Origin: Chitinophagaceae bacterium
Lineage (GTDB): Bacteria; Bacteroidota; Bacteroidia; Chitinophagales; Chitinophagaceae
Direction: 5' to 3'
Assembly: GCA_947459295.1 (NCBI GenBank)
Contig: CANHCY010000019.1
Coordinates: forward strand, 1 to 33,508
Length of the DNA: 33,508 nucleotides
Shown here: in pieces, positions 7,837 to 16,707 of the stretch
Layout of the letters: each line of letters begins with the position of its first letter
Position numbering within the stretch: position 1 is the first letter of the stretch
Program-made: the position numbers and the translations under genes
Notes under the pieces: generated by a model
The model's input: only the letters and a program-made list of their open reading frames with translations
Database searches by the model: none
Told to the model about the DNA's origin: nothing

Positions 7837-8514
7837 ATGTTAAAAATTGATATTTTATCGGTACTGCCTGAACTATTAGAAGGCCCTTTTGCACACAGCA
7901 TTATGAAACGTGCGCAGGAAAAAGGACTGCTACAAGTTAACGTGCATAGCCTTCGCAAGTGGGCTATTAATAAGCACGGGCAAATAGATGATTATCAGTA
8001 CGGCGGTGGCGCGGGTATGGTTATTGTTTGCGAAACACTTGCTAATGCTATCGACGAATTACAAGCACCAGCCCCCTTCGATGAAATTATTTTTATGACA
8101 CCCGATGGTGTTAGATTTAATCAAAGTGCTGCCAATCAATTATCACTGAAAGGCAATATTTTAATTATTTGTGGCCACTACAAAGGCATTGACGAACGCA
8201 TTAGAAAGCAGTACGTGACACAGGAAATTTCTATTGGTGATTATGTACTAAGTGGCGGAGAACTAGCAGCAGCAGTAGTTGTAGATGCTGTAGGGCGTTT
8301 AATTCCTGGGGTATTAAACGATGAAACGTCGGCGCTGACCGATTCTTTTCAGGATAATTTATTAGCACCACCAGTGTATACCAGACCCGCCGAATTTAGA
8401 GGGGACAAAGTACCTGATGTACTCTTACAAGGTGACCCTAAAAAAGTGGAGGAGTGGAGATACGAACAATCGGTGCAGCGTACAAAAGCACGCCGCCCCG
8501 ATTTGTTAGATTAA
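7837..8514 (+). CDS. trmD: tRNA (guanine-37-N1)-methyltransferase TrmD
   Basis: Methylates the N1 position of G37, 3' to the anticodon, using S-adenosylmethionine, and so prevents +1 frameshifting. The 225-residue SPOUT protein shows DILSVLPELLEGPF at the start, DDYQYGGGAGMV, the SAM-binding trefoil knot with ICGHYKGIDERI and EISIGDYVLSGGELAA, and the C-terminal tRNA-binding domain with VPDVLLQGDP. Length matches the family. In many bacteria trmD follows rpsP-rimM; here it is about 7.6 kb away on the opposite strand. It is convergent with the BNR gene, with only 10 bases between the stops. Confidence 0.98.
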   Translation: MLKIDILSVLPELLEGPFAHSIMKRAQEKGLLQVNVHSLRKWAINKHGQIDDYQYGGGAGMVIVCETLANAIDELQAPAPFDEIIFMTPDGVRFNQSAANQLSLKGNILIICGHYKGIDERIRKQYVTQEISIGDYVLSGGELAAAVVVDAVGRLIPGVLNDETSALTDSFQDNLLAPPVYTRPAEFRGDKVPDVLLQGDPKKVEEWRYEQSVQRTKARRPDLLD

Positions 8515-8524
8515 TTATTCTTAT

Positions 8525-11500
8525 TTATTTGATACCAATTACTGGTACCATTTTTTCGTGAATCATTTGATTGAGTGCCTTAAGGTCTTTATCCATCATG
8601 CCTTTTAAGCTCGTTAAAGCGACGTCAGCTTGACCTTTTAAATCTGCAAATGCTTCTACTGCTTGTTTGCTTGGCGCTGTTTGGCCACTTGCCACTACAT
8701 TAAATAAGCCCGCAATTTTATCGTTTAAACGAATTGGATAATTAAGTACATCCTGACCGCTCTTTGCTTTTGTTTGGTAGAGTACTTCTTCGATACCAGT
8801 CATTTTTTTAACCACCGAATCAGCAAACGATTTTAATTCTTTTTGACCATCTAGTTTTGCAGTAAACTCATTTACTTGCGAACGCACTGCTCTGATATCT
8901 TTAATGGCTTTTTGAATTTCAGAAAACTTATCACGCACACTTAATAAAAATGCTACTTGTGCGTCATAGTCTGCTTCCGTGGCAGCATAATTAGGATTAG
9001 GCTTAATAACAAATGGTACCAGCACCGTATCTTTTTGGAACACAAAACGAGCCGTGTATTTACCAGGCGCTGCTTTAACAGTACCCACACCACCATTCCA
9101 TAAAATTAAACCATCAAGGCGCTCAGCTGCAGGATAATTCATATCCCACTCAAACTGATTGATGCCTTCTGTAAACTCAATTTTATCTTGTGGATCTTTT
9201 GCGTTTTTGCTAAAGGTTCTGATCACTTTATTTTTTTTGTCAAGGACAGCTATCGATAATTTACTGCTATCCGTAACGCCTTTTAAATAATAGTTGATCA
9301 CAGAACCAAGTGCAGGATTGGCACCCATATTGGCTGCCATACCACCACCAAAACCACCGCGTCTTCTACCACCACCTTCTGATCTTACCACTGGGTTGGC
9401 ATCAAATACATGGATGTTTTTAGCATAGTTAGCTGCTTGATGCTGCTGAACAATACCTAAATCATCAATGATCCAAAACGCTCTACCCTGGGTAGCTACA
9501 ATCAAATCATTTTCTTTAATCGTTAAATCGGTAATTGGAGTTTCAGGTAAATTAAGTTGGAACTTTTTCCAATTAGCACCATCATCAAAAGAAATATACA
9601 TACCAAACTCAGTACCTGCATAGAGTAAACCTGGGCGCTTATGATCGGCACGTAAGGCTCTTGTAAAATGCATTGGATCTATACCCGCTGTAATTTTTTT
9701 CCAAGTTTTACCGTAGTCTTCTGTTTTAAAAATATACGGCGCATAATCATCCATTTTATATTTTGTTCCAACAAAATAAGCAGTACCTTTTTTAAATGGA
9801 TCTGTTTCGATACAATTCCACATCATTTGTTTGCCTGCTTCTAATGGTGTAACATTTTCCCAATTTTTACCACCGTCTTTACTTACATGAATTAAACCAT
9901 CATCACTACCTGTCCAGAGTAAATCTTTTTCTAAAACAGATTCTGCAGCTGCAAAAATGGTACAATAATATTCTACCGATGTATTGTCTTTTGTGATGGG
10001 ACCACCACTTGGACCTTGCTTAGATTTATCGTTGGTGGTTAAATCTGGGCTAATCATATCCCATGATTTTCCTTCATTTTCTGTGGCAAATAAATGGTTG
10101 CCCGCCGTGTATAACTTTTTAGGATTGTGCGGACTAAAAAATATAGGGAAGTTCCACTGGAATCTATATTTTAATACGTCAGCCCCTGCTCCCATTGGAT
10201 TATCAGGCCACACATTGATGGCTCTGTTTTCTCCGGTGCGGTGATCGAGTCTAGACAAATAACCACCATAGTTACCACCATAAACCACATCCGGATTTAA
10301 AGGATCTGCTACCACAAAACCACTCTCTGCTCCTGCTGTAGATTCCCAATCTTTATCGGTAATACCAGCACCAGACGTTCTACTTTTAATACGAATGGTA
10401 GAATTATCTTGCTGTGCACCTAGTATGCGGTAAGGATATGAATTATCGGTACTCACTCTATAAATTTGAGCAGTAGGTTGATTGTTTTCGGTACTCCAAT
10501 TATTACCGCCATCAAAACTTACTTGCGCACCACCATCGTCTGCAACAATCATACGGTTTGGATTTTTTGGATCGATCCATAAATCATGATGATCACCATG
10601 TGGCGTGTTCACACCAGAAAATGTTCTACCACCATCATTACTGCGCATGAAATTTACATTGAGCGCATACACTAAATTTTCGTTGGTTGGCGACACAAAT
10701 ACTTTACTATAATACCATGCACGCTGGCGAATATTATTATCGCTACTGGTTAATGTCCAGGTGGCGCCAGCGTCATTACTTACAAACATACCGCCAGCCG
10801 CATTTTCTACGATGGCATATAATTTATCGGTGTTGGAAGGGGCTACCGCCACGCCTACAATACCCCAAACGCCTTTAGGAAGGCCTTTGTTTTGAGAAAT
10901 ATTAACCCAGGTATCACCACCATCGGTGCTCTTGTATAAACCTGATCCTTCGCCACCACTTTCCATGCTATGTGGGGTTCTTTGCACACGCCACATACCG
11001 GCATATAATACAGATGGATTACCTGGCTCCATTACTAAATCAGAACAACCGGTTTGGTTATTTACAAATAAAGTTTGCTTCCAAGTTTTACCGCCATCGG
11101 TAGTTTTGTATACACCACGCTCTGGATTGGGTCCAAATAAATGACCCACAACAGCTGCCCAAACGGTGTTTGGATCACGCGGATGCACAATAATTCTAAT
11201 AATATGTCGACCTTCTTTTAATCCAATATTGGTAAATGTTTTACCTCCATCGTTAGAGCGCCACATACCGCCCAAACCCTCTGCCACATTACCTCTCATG
11301 GTATTCTCCCCTTCGCCTACATATAAAATGTTTTCGTCGGATGGCGCCATGGCAATGGCGCCAATATTGCCGCCTATTTTTTTATCGCTCAAATTTTTCC
11401 AGTTGCTACCGCCGTCTACGGTTTTCCATAAACCACCACCAGTAGCACCAAAATAAAAAGTGTTGTTGTTTACATAACTACCTGCCACAGCAGCACTTCT

Positions 11501-11689
11501 ACCGCCTCTAAAAGGGCCTACCAGTCTATATTTTACCTCCGAAAATAAAATGGAGTCAGGACTGAGCGCCGGCGAAGCCGGCGCGGTAGCAGCCGTTTTT
11601 TTTGCTTCTTTCTTTTGTGCAATTACTTGATTTGTTGCACTTACACTAAGCAGCAAAATGGCCGCTAGTACAAAATGTAGTTTTTTCAT
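8525..11689 (-). CDS. Exported BNR/sortilin (VPS10)-like beta-propeller protein
   Basis: A 1054-residue exported protein of the type often annotated as VPS10-domain or glycosyl-hydrolase-like. It has a signal peptide (about 1-24, ending VIAQ), an Ala/Pro linker, then at least ten BNR-type (Asp-box) motifs of the form D-G/A-G-x-x-W/F, such as VDGGSNWKN, NDGGKTFTN, TDGGKTWKQ and KDGGKNWEN, spread over about residues 70-700. These build one or two beta-propellers. A Gly/Arg-rich patch (GGGRRRGGFGGG) lies near residue 785, and a helical C-terminal domain follows. No catalytic residues can be assigned and no C-terminal type IX sorting domain is evident. A promoter-like pair lies upstream (11704-11727). 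Role in peptide or glycan binding is a guess. Confidence 0.85.
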   Translation of the reverse strand: MKKLHFVLAAILLLSVSATNQVIAQKKEAKKTAATAPASPALSPDSILFSEVKYRLVGPFRGGRSAAVAGSYVNNNTFYFGATGGGLWKTVDGGSNWKNLSDKKIGGNIGAIAMAPSDENILYVGEGENTMRGNVAEGLGGMWRSNDGGKTFTNIGLKEGRHIIRIIVHPRDPNTVWAAVVGHLFGPNPERGVYKTTDGGKTWKQTLFVNNQTGCSDLVMEPGNPSVLYAGMWRVQRTPHSMESGGEGSGLYKSTDGGDTWVNISQNKGLPKGVWGIVGVAVAPSNTDKLYAIVENAAGGMFVSNDAGATWTLTSSDNNIRQRAWYYSKVFVSPTNENLVYALNVNFMRSNDGGRTFSGVNTPHGDHHDLWIDPKNPNRMIVADDGGAQVSFDGGNNWSTENNQPTAQIYRVSTDNSYPYRILGAQQDNSTIRIKSRTSGAGITDKDWESTAGAESGFVVADPLNPDVVYGGNYGGYLSRLDHRTGENRAINVWPDNPMGAGADVLKYRFQWNFPIFFSPHNPKKLYTAGNHLFATENEGKSWDMISPDLTTNDKSKQGPSGGPITKDNTSVEYYCTIFAAAESVLEKDLLWTGSDDGLIHVSKDGGKNWENVTPLEAGKQMMWNCIETDPFKKGTAYFVGTKYKMDDYAPYIFKTEDYGKTWKKITAGIDPMHFTRALRADHKRPGLLYAGTEFGMYISFDDGANWKKFQLNLPETPITDLTIKENDLIVATQGRAFWIIDDLGIVQQHQAANYAKNIHVFDANPVVRSEGGGRRRGGFGGGMAANMGANPALGSVINYYLKGVTDSSKLSIAVLDKKNKVIRTFSKNAKDPQDKIEFTEGINQFEWDMNYPAAERLDGLILWNGGVGTVKAAPGKYTARFVFQKDTVLVPFVIKPNPNYAATEADYDAQVAFLLSVRDKFSEIQKAIKDIRAVRSQVNEFTAKLDGQKELKSFADSVVKKMTGIEEVLYQTKAKSGQDVLNYPIRLNDKIAGLFNVVASGQTAPSKQAVEAFADLKGQADVALTSLKGMMDKDLKALNQMIHEKMVPVIGIK
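11566..11584 (-). repeat. Perfect GC-only hairpin inside BNR gene
   Basis: Two 8-base arms, GCGCCGGC (11566-11573) and GCCGGCGC (11577-11584), form a perfect inverted repeat with a 3-base loop. It is almost entirely GC in an AT-leaning gene. It encodes part of the Ala/Pro-rich linker between the signal peptide and the propeller. Confidence 0.7.
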
Positions 11690-11703
11690 ATACGTTTAAA
11701 TTG

Positions 11704-11735
11704 GAAAAGTAATTTACTACTCATTTGGCTTACCA
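11704..11735 (-). promoter_or_regulatory. Possible promoter of BNR gene
   Basis: The reverse strand carries TACTTTTC at 11704-11711 (7 of 8 matches to TAnnTTTG), with a TTG about 22 bases upstream in TTTTTTGG. The -7 box lies about 15 bases before the ATG at 11689. Confidence 0.35.
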
Positions 11736-11792
11736 AAAAATTGAATTGAGAGTCCCTTAAAACTTAGGGTTCTATTGTACCTTAGTGCCCTC

Positions 11793-13469
11793 ATGAGCAG
11801 TACCCATACGTATAGTGTTACCGGCAATTTAGTAGACATCCCAAATAGGCATATCTATGGAGCCACCCTTTGGATCGAAGAAGGCCACATTAAGCGCATA
11901 GAGGCTAATAGCGAACCGGTTAACCCTAGTTTGCCCTATATCATGCCCGGCTTTATTGATAGCCATGTGCATATCGAAAGTAGCATGCTCGTGCCTTCCG
12001 AATTTGCCAGGCTTGCCGTACTGCACGGAACCATTGGAACCATTAGCGACCCGCACGAAATTGCCAATGTGTGTGGTGTGGCCGGCGTGGAGTTCATGAT
12101 TGAAAATGGAAAACAAACGCCATTTAAATTTTTCTTTGGTGCGCCAAGTTGTGTGCCTGCAACAATATTTGAAACAGCTGGCGCCGAAGTCAATGAAAAA
12201 GAAGTTGACGATTTATTAGCGAGACCGGAAATTTATTATTTATCTGAAATGATGAATTTTCCCGGGGTGTTATTTAACGACCCTTCGGTAATGGCTAAAA
12301 TAAAATCGGCACAAAAACACAAAAAGCCAGTTGATGGTCATGCACCCGGATTAAGAGGCGAAGCTGCCAAAAAATATATTGCAGCAGGTATTAGTACCGA
12401 TCATGAATGTTTTACCATCGAAGAAGCTTTAGAAAAATTAGAATACGGCATGCATATTTTAATTAGAGAAGGAAGTGCTGCTAAAAACTTTGAAGCACTT
12501 TACCCTTTAATTGATTCGCATACCACTCGTATTATGTTATGTAGTGATGATAAACATCCAGATAGTTTAGCTGCTGGGCATATCAATACTATTTGTGCAA
12601 GAGCTATTGCCAAAGGTCTTGATATATTTAATGTGCTAAGGGCCGCGTGTATCAATCCTGTAGCGCATTACAAGCTACCTGTAGGTATTTTAAATCCGGG
12701 TGATCCTGCCGATTTTATTTTGGTCAAAGACCTTACACATTTTGAAGTACTCAGCACGTATATTAACGGTTCAACCGTTGCAGAAAAAGGTATTTCAAAA
12801 ATTAATAGCGTCACTACAAATGCAATCAATAATTTTAATTGTGAAAAAATTGATGCTACTGCATTAGCAATTCCGGAAAATGAATACCCAAATAAAAATG
12901 GCATTATTCCAGTTATAGAAGCACTAGACGGACAACTGATCACCAATAAATTACTACTTGCTGGAAGTTTACAAAGTGGCAATTGGGTAACAGACACGCA
13001 ACATGATATTTTAAAAATAGTAGTGGTCAATAGATACCACGCTGCGCCCATAGCAAAGGCATTTATTAAAAATTTTGGTTTAACACATGGCGCCATCGCA
13101 TCGAGTGTAGCGCACGATAGTCATAATATTGTTGCGGTGGGTGTAGATGATGAAAGTATTGCTACTGCCATTAATGCAGTGATTGAAGCGAGAGGTGGCG
13201 TAAGTGTGGTGAATCATGCAAATGGCGCAAACAATAACGGAGCAAGCTTAGTGTTGCCACTCCCAGTTGCAGGACTCATGAGCAGTGCAGATGGTTTTGA
13301 AGTAGCAGACAAATACACCGCCATTGACCTTGCGGCAAAAGCCCTAGGATCTAAGCTGCAAGCACCTTTTATGACACTTAGCTTTATGGCCTTACTCGTG
13401 ATTCCTCATTTAAAACTGAGTGATAAAGGCCTATTTAATGGCGACCATTTTAATTTTGACATATTTTAA
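11793..13469 (+). CDS. ade: Adenine deaminase
   Basis: Deaminates adenine to hypoxanthine in purine salvage. The 558-residue amidohydrolase shows the metal-site motif [14 protein letters not shown], then [21 protein letters not shown] and the active-site segment [14 protein letters not shown], all in the order typical of Ade. The C-terminal half carries the Ade-specific domain with [18 protein letters not shown] chose the ATG at 11793; the frame is open to a TTG at 11775, but a -7-like box TACCTTAG at 11778-11785 overlaps that region and would leave only a few bases of leader. upp follows 21 bases later, so the pair forms a nucleobase salvage module. Confidence 0.95.
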   Translation: MSSTHTYSVTGNLVDIPNRHIYGATLWIEEGHIKRIEANSEPVNPSLPYIMPGFIDSHVHIESSMLVPSEFARLAVLHGTIGTISDPHEIANVCGVAGVEFMIENGKQTPFKFFFGAPSCVPATIFETAGAEVNEKEVDDLLARPEIYYLSEMMNFPGVLFNDPSVMAKIKSAQKHKKPVDGHAPGLRGEAAKKYIAAGISTDHECFTIEEALEKLEYGMHILIREGSAAKNFEALYPLIDSHTTRIMLCSDDKHPDSLAAGHINTICARAIAKGLDIFNVLRAACINPVAHYKLPVGILNPGDPADFILVKDLTHFEVLSTYINGSTVAEKGISKINSVTTNAINNFNCEKIDATALAIPENEYPNKNGIIPVIEALDGQLITNKLLLAGSLQSGNWVTDTQHDILKIVVVNRYHAAPIAKAFIKNFGLTHGAIASSVAHDSHNIVAVGVDDESIATAINAVIEARGGVSVVNHANGANNNGASLVLPLPVAGLMSSADGFEVADKYTAIDLAAKALGSKLQAPFMTLSFMALLVIPHLKLSDKGLFNGDHFNFDIF

Positions 13470-13486
13470 GCTTTCAAATACCTTTG
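13456..13486 (+). promoter_or_regulatory. Promoter of upp
   Basis: TTG at 13456-13458, a 20-base spacer, then TACCTTTG at 13479-13486, an exact TAnnTTTG box. The -33 element lies inside the last codons of ade. Only four bases separate the box from the upp ATG at 13491, so the message should be leaderless or nearly so. Confidence 0.7.
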
Positions 13487-13490
13487 AACC

Positions 13491-14144
13491 ATGGTAGTAA
13501 ATTTAAGTGCATCGCATAGTTTAGTTAGCAATTGGGTTTCAGAATTAAGAGACCGTAACGTACAAAACGACCGCATGCGTTTTAGGAGAAATTTAGAACG
13601 TATTGGTGAAATTGCTGCTTACGAAATCAGTAAAGAACTACCTTCTGTTGTTGTGCAAACAGAAACACCATTAGGTATCCACGAAAGCAAAGTACTTGCA
13701 CAGCAACCCATACTTGCTACTATTTTAAGAGCAGGACTTCCGATGCACAACGGACTACTCAATTACTTTGACAAGGCAGATAACTCTTTTATTTCGGCAT
13801 ACCGTAAACACCATCCCGATGGCAGTTTTGAAATTTGTTTAGAATATATGAGTTGTCCTTCACTTGATAACCGCATTATTATAATTGCAGACCCCATGCT
13901 TGCAACAGGCGCTTCCATTATTAAAACCATCGAGCATATGAAAAGCGAAGGCACGCCTGCAGCATTTCATATAGTGGTAGCCATTGCAAGTACGGTTGGT
14001 ATTGCCGCCATCGAAAAAGCCTGTGGTACAAATGTTAAAATTTGGTGCGGCGATATTGATGACGAGCTTACAGCAAAGGGATATATAGTTCCAGGCCTGG
14101 GAGATGCTGGCGATTTAGCATTTGGCACCAAAAGTCAGGCTTAA
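13491..14144 (+). CDS. upp: Uracil phosphoribosyltransferase
   Basis: Makes UMP from uracil and PRPP in pyrimidine salvage. The 217-residue protein contains the PRPP-binding loop IIIADPMLATGASI (about 127-140), the upstream ILRAGLPMHNGLL element and the uracil-binding C-terminal part with YIVPGLGDAGDLAFGT, where GD is characteristic of UPRTs. Length is normal. It follows ade closely but has a consensus promoter of its own (13456-13486), so it can be expressed independently. The PorP/SprF gene follows 32 bases later. Confidence 0.95.
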   Translation: MVVNLSASHSLVSNWVSELRDRNVQNDRMRFRRNLERIGEIAAYEISKELPSVVVQTETPLGIHESKVLAQQPILATILRAGLPMHNGLLNYFDKADNSFISAYRKHHPDGSFEICLEYMSCPSLDNRIIIIADPMLATGASIIKTIEHMKSEGTPAAFHIVVAIASTVGIAAIEKACGTNVKIWCGDIDDELTAKGYIVPGLGDAGDLAFGTKSQA

Positions 14145-14176
14145 GAATTAATTGTTTACGCTAACTTGCAGGTACA

Positions 14177-15190
14177 TTGCGGTACGTAAGTTTCATATTA
14201 ATACTTTGTTGTTTCATTTTTTCGCTACAAAACAGTAGCGCACAGGATCCGCATTTTTCACAATTCTTTGCTTCTCCGCTTACCATCAATCCAGCACTTA
14301 CCGGAAAATTTGATGGTAATTATAGAATTGCATCCAACCACCGTAATCAGTGGCCAAACATAAATAACGCGTTTATTACAACAACTGCTTCTTTTGATGC
14401 CAAACTGCTACAAAAAAGTTTGAATGAAAATGATAGTTGGGGCATTGGATTTACAGGTTATTCAGATAACCATGCAAATGGTGCTATAAAATTCAACTAC
14501 GCAAGTTTTTCTACCGCCTACCATAAAGGTGTAGATGAAGACAACAATACTCAAATTGGTTTTGGTTTTCAAATAACACAGGCCAATATGCTTTTGAATA
14601 CCAATCAAATTAAATTTGAAGACCAGTTAACAAATGCTGGTTTTAGTGGTATTAGTTCCGAATTATTTACCGCACCCTCACTCACTTCAAATTATACAAC
14701 TATCAATGCGGGTATTTTACTGAACGGAACTATTGGGGAACAAAACAATTATTATGTAGGGCTCAGCATGTACCACCTGAACAGACCTAGACAATCATTT
14801 TTAGGTGCCAATTATAGTGTGAATCCTCGATTTACGGTGCACGGCGGCGGCTACTTTTATGTTGGAACGAGTGCCATTCTTCATGTAAGTGCGTTACACC
14901 AAACTCAGGGTGGTGCACAGGAAACAATGTTTGGAGGTGCCCTACAAATAAGTAGCGATCCGGAAAATGACAGAGCGGCTAGTATTTATATAGGTAGCTG
15001 GATGCGCTTAAACGACGCGATTGTTCCGTATGTAGGTATTGAATTCAATGACTTTAGAATTGGCGCTACGTATGATATTAACAATAGCCGCTTAAAAACG
15101 GCATCGCAACAAATGGGAGGTATCGAATTTTCACTTATTTATACAAGAAGACCCCGCACAGATAAACCTATTATTTGTCCAAAGTTTTAA
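14177..15190 (+). CDS. PorP/SprF-family type IX secretion outer-membrane protein
   Basis: A 337-residue outer-membrane beta-barrel of the PorP/SprF family. SprF-like members help export or anchor a surface adhesin through the type IX secretion system. The start is a TTG at 14177, giving a signal peptide MRYVSFILILCCFIFSLQ ending NSSAQ, followed by DPHFSQFFASPLTINPALTG, which is the hallmark N-terminus of the family. The rest is alternating aromatic beta-strands. Members often sit next to their large adhesin gene; here the neighbours are upp and an EI24 gene, so its partner is not visible. A -7-like box TAACTTGC at 14162-14169 lies only 7 bases before the start codon. Confidence 0.9.
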   Translation: MRYVSFILILCCFIFSLQNSSAQDPHFSQFFASPLTINPALTGKFDGNYRIASNHRNQWPNINNAFITTTASFDAKLLQKSLNENDSWGIGFTGYSDNHANGAIKFNYASFSTAYHKGVDEDNNTQIGFGFQITQANMLLNTNQIKFEDQLTNAGFSGISSELFTAPSLTSNYTTINAGILLNGTIGEQNNYYVGLSMYHLNRPRQSFLGANYSVNPRFTVHGGGYFYVGTSAILHVSALHQTQGGAQETMFGGALQISSDPENDRAASIYIGSWMRLNDAIVPYVGIEFNDFRIGATYDINNSRLKTASQQMGGIEFSLIYTRRPRTDKPIICPKF

Positions 15191-15225
15191 TTGTCATTGT
15201 CTAACTTTACAATAAACTGTTTCTA

Positions 15226-15987
15226 TTGCTTAAAGACCTTATCATATCAGCTGTATCGTATGTTAAAGCCCATCAGTTTATTGTAAAACATAAACTTTGG
15301 AAATGGATACTGATTCCTGGCATTATATACACCGTTCTGTTTTTTGTAGTGCTCAAACTATTTAGCAGCACAGCCAGTGATTTTATTGTTTGGATGACAT
15401 TAAAGTCTGGACTTAAAGTTTGGATGGATAGCCTTACCAATAGTTTTGCTGGATTTTTATTTGTGGTGGGTAGTACAATGGTATGGTTTATGATTTTGCT
15501 TTTCTACTTTTCCCTATTCAAGTATTTATTTTTAATAATTGGCGCTCCTCTTTTTGCTTATTTATCTGAAAAAACAGCAGCCATTTTAGAAGAAAAAGAA
15601 TACCCATTTATATTCAAAGACTTTATCCGGCAAGCGCTAAGAGGCATGTACATTGCTATCAGAAATAGTTTATGGCAAACCGTATACCTACTCACTATTT
15701 TAGTTGTTTGTTTGATTCCAATCATTGGATGGTTTACACCATTTATGGCATTATTAATTGAATGCTACTACCTTGGCTTTTCAATGCTTGATTATAGTAT
15801 GGAAAGAAAAAATAAAACAGCACAAGAAAGTATTTTTTTTATAGGAAACAATAAAGGACTCGCTATTGGCAATGGAATAATTTTTTACATGCTACACTTT
15901 ATTCCATTTATTGGATGGCTATTTGCACCATGTTATGCAGTAATTGCTGCTACATTAAGCTTAGATCCAAAAAGACAAATTGACTAA
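15226..15987 (+). CDS. EI24-domain (CysZ-like) membrane protein
   Basis: A 253-residue integral membrane protein of the EI24/CysZ-like family with about five or six hydrophobic segments (about 27-47, 70-100, 106-115, 153-185, 213-240). CysZ imports sulfate; most EI24-domain proteins in Bacteroidota are uncharacterised. YYLGFSMLDYSMERKN is the conserved family region. Start is a TTG at 15226 with a -7-like box TAACTTTA at 15202-15209; no in-frame ATG is available upstream. Its stop overlaps the next start as TAATG, so it is translationally coupled to the RsmI-like methyltransferase. Confidence 0.82.
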   Translation: MLKDLIISAVSYVKAHQFIVKHKLWKWILIPGIIYTVLFFVVLKLFSSTASDFIVWMTLKSGLKVWMDSLTNSFAGFLFVVGSTMVWFMILLFYFSLFKYLFLIIGAPLFAYLSEKTAAILEEKEYPFIFKDFIRQALRGMYIAIRNSLWQTVYLLTILVVCLIPIIGWFTPFMALLIECYYLGFSMLDYSMERKNKTAQESIFFIGNNKGLAIGNGIIFYMLHFIPFIGWLFAPCYAVIAATLSLDPKRQID

Positions 15988-16688
15988 TGAACCAAGGAAA
16001 AGTATATTTAATACCTACCGTTTTACACGAAGAAGCAGACAATAGCATTCCCCCATATGTAATTGAGCAGGCTACATTATGTGATGCGTTTTTTGTTGAA
16101 AATGAAAAAACGGCGCGGAGGTACTTGAAAAAGTTTTGGCGCGACATGGTGATAGATAACTACACTTGGCGTGCTATTCATAAAGCCGAGTATACAGTAG
16201 TAACAGAATTCATTCAATTACTATCGCAAGGAAAAAATATTGGTATTATTAGCGAAGCTGGATGCCCTGGTGTTGCGGATCCTGGCCAAATATTAGTAGC
16301 TGCAGCCCAAGAAAAAGGATATGAAGTTTGTCCACTGGTAGGTCCTAATTCTATATTATTAGCACTCATGGCTAGCGGTATGAATGGGCAAAATTTTAGT
16401 TTTCATGGTTACCTCCCTATCGATAGTTTGGAAAAGAAAAAAACCATTGCACAATTAGAACAAGATTCAGCTAAAAAAAACTCAGCACAAATATTTATTG
16501 AAACACCCTATCGGAACAATCAACTCATTAAAGACTTGTTACAATATTGTCATCCACAAACAAAAATTTGTATCGCTGTAGACATTACTGCTCCTACACA
16601 GTGGATTAAAACCAAAACGGTTGCACAGTGGAAAAAAGAAACGGTAGACATCCATAAACGCCTAGCAATATTTTTATTACAAGCCTAA
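15987..16688 (+). CDS. RsmI-like SAM-dependent methyltransferase (tetrapyrrole-methylase fold)
   Basis: A 233-residue methyltransferase of the fold shared by RsmI (16S rRNA C1402 2'-O-methylase) and cobalamin methylases. Visible elements are GKVYLIPTVL at the N-terminus, ISEAGCPGVADPGQILV (equivalent to the RsmI SDAG-PxISDPG motif), CPLVGPNSILLALMASG, and FHGYLP plus IFIETPYRNNQL. The N-terminal part departs from RsmI, which usually has PIGNLxDIT, and the protein is shorter. It is therefore likely a Bacteroidota paralogue with an unassigned target, not RsmI itself. It overlaps the EI24 gene by one base (TAATG). Confidence 0.83.
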   Translation: MNQGKVYLIPTVLHEEADNSIPPYVIEQATLCDAFFVENEKTARRYLKKFWRDMVIDNYTWRAIHKAEYTVVTEFIQLLSQGKNIGIISEAGCPGVADPGQILVAAAQEKGYEVCPLVGPNSILLALMASGMNGQNFSFHGYLPIDSLEKKKTIAQLEQDSAKKNSAQIFIETPYRNNQLIKDLLQYCHPQTKICIAVDITAPTQWIKTKTVAQWKKETVDIHKRLAIFLLQA

Positions 16689-16707
16689 AGTAAATTCATC
16701 CCCTTTC

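Noticed and set aside
8533..8547. TACCA-ATTAC-TGGTA inverted repeat at the end of the BNR gene
   Set aside because: Short arms inside coding sequence with no other support for a terminator.
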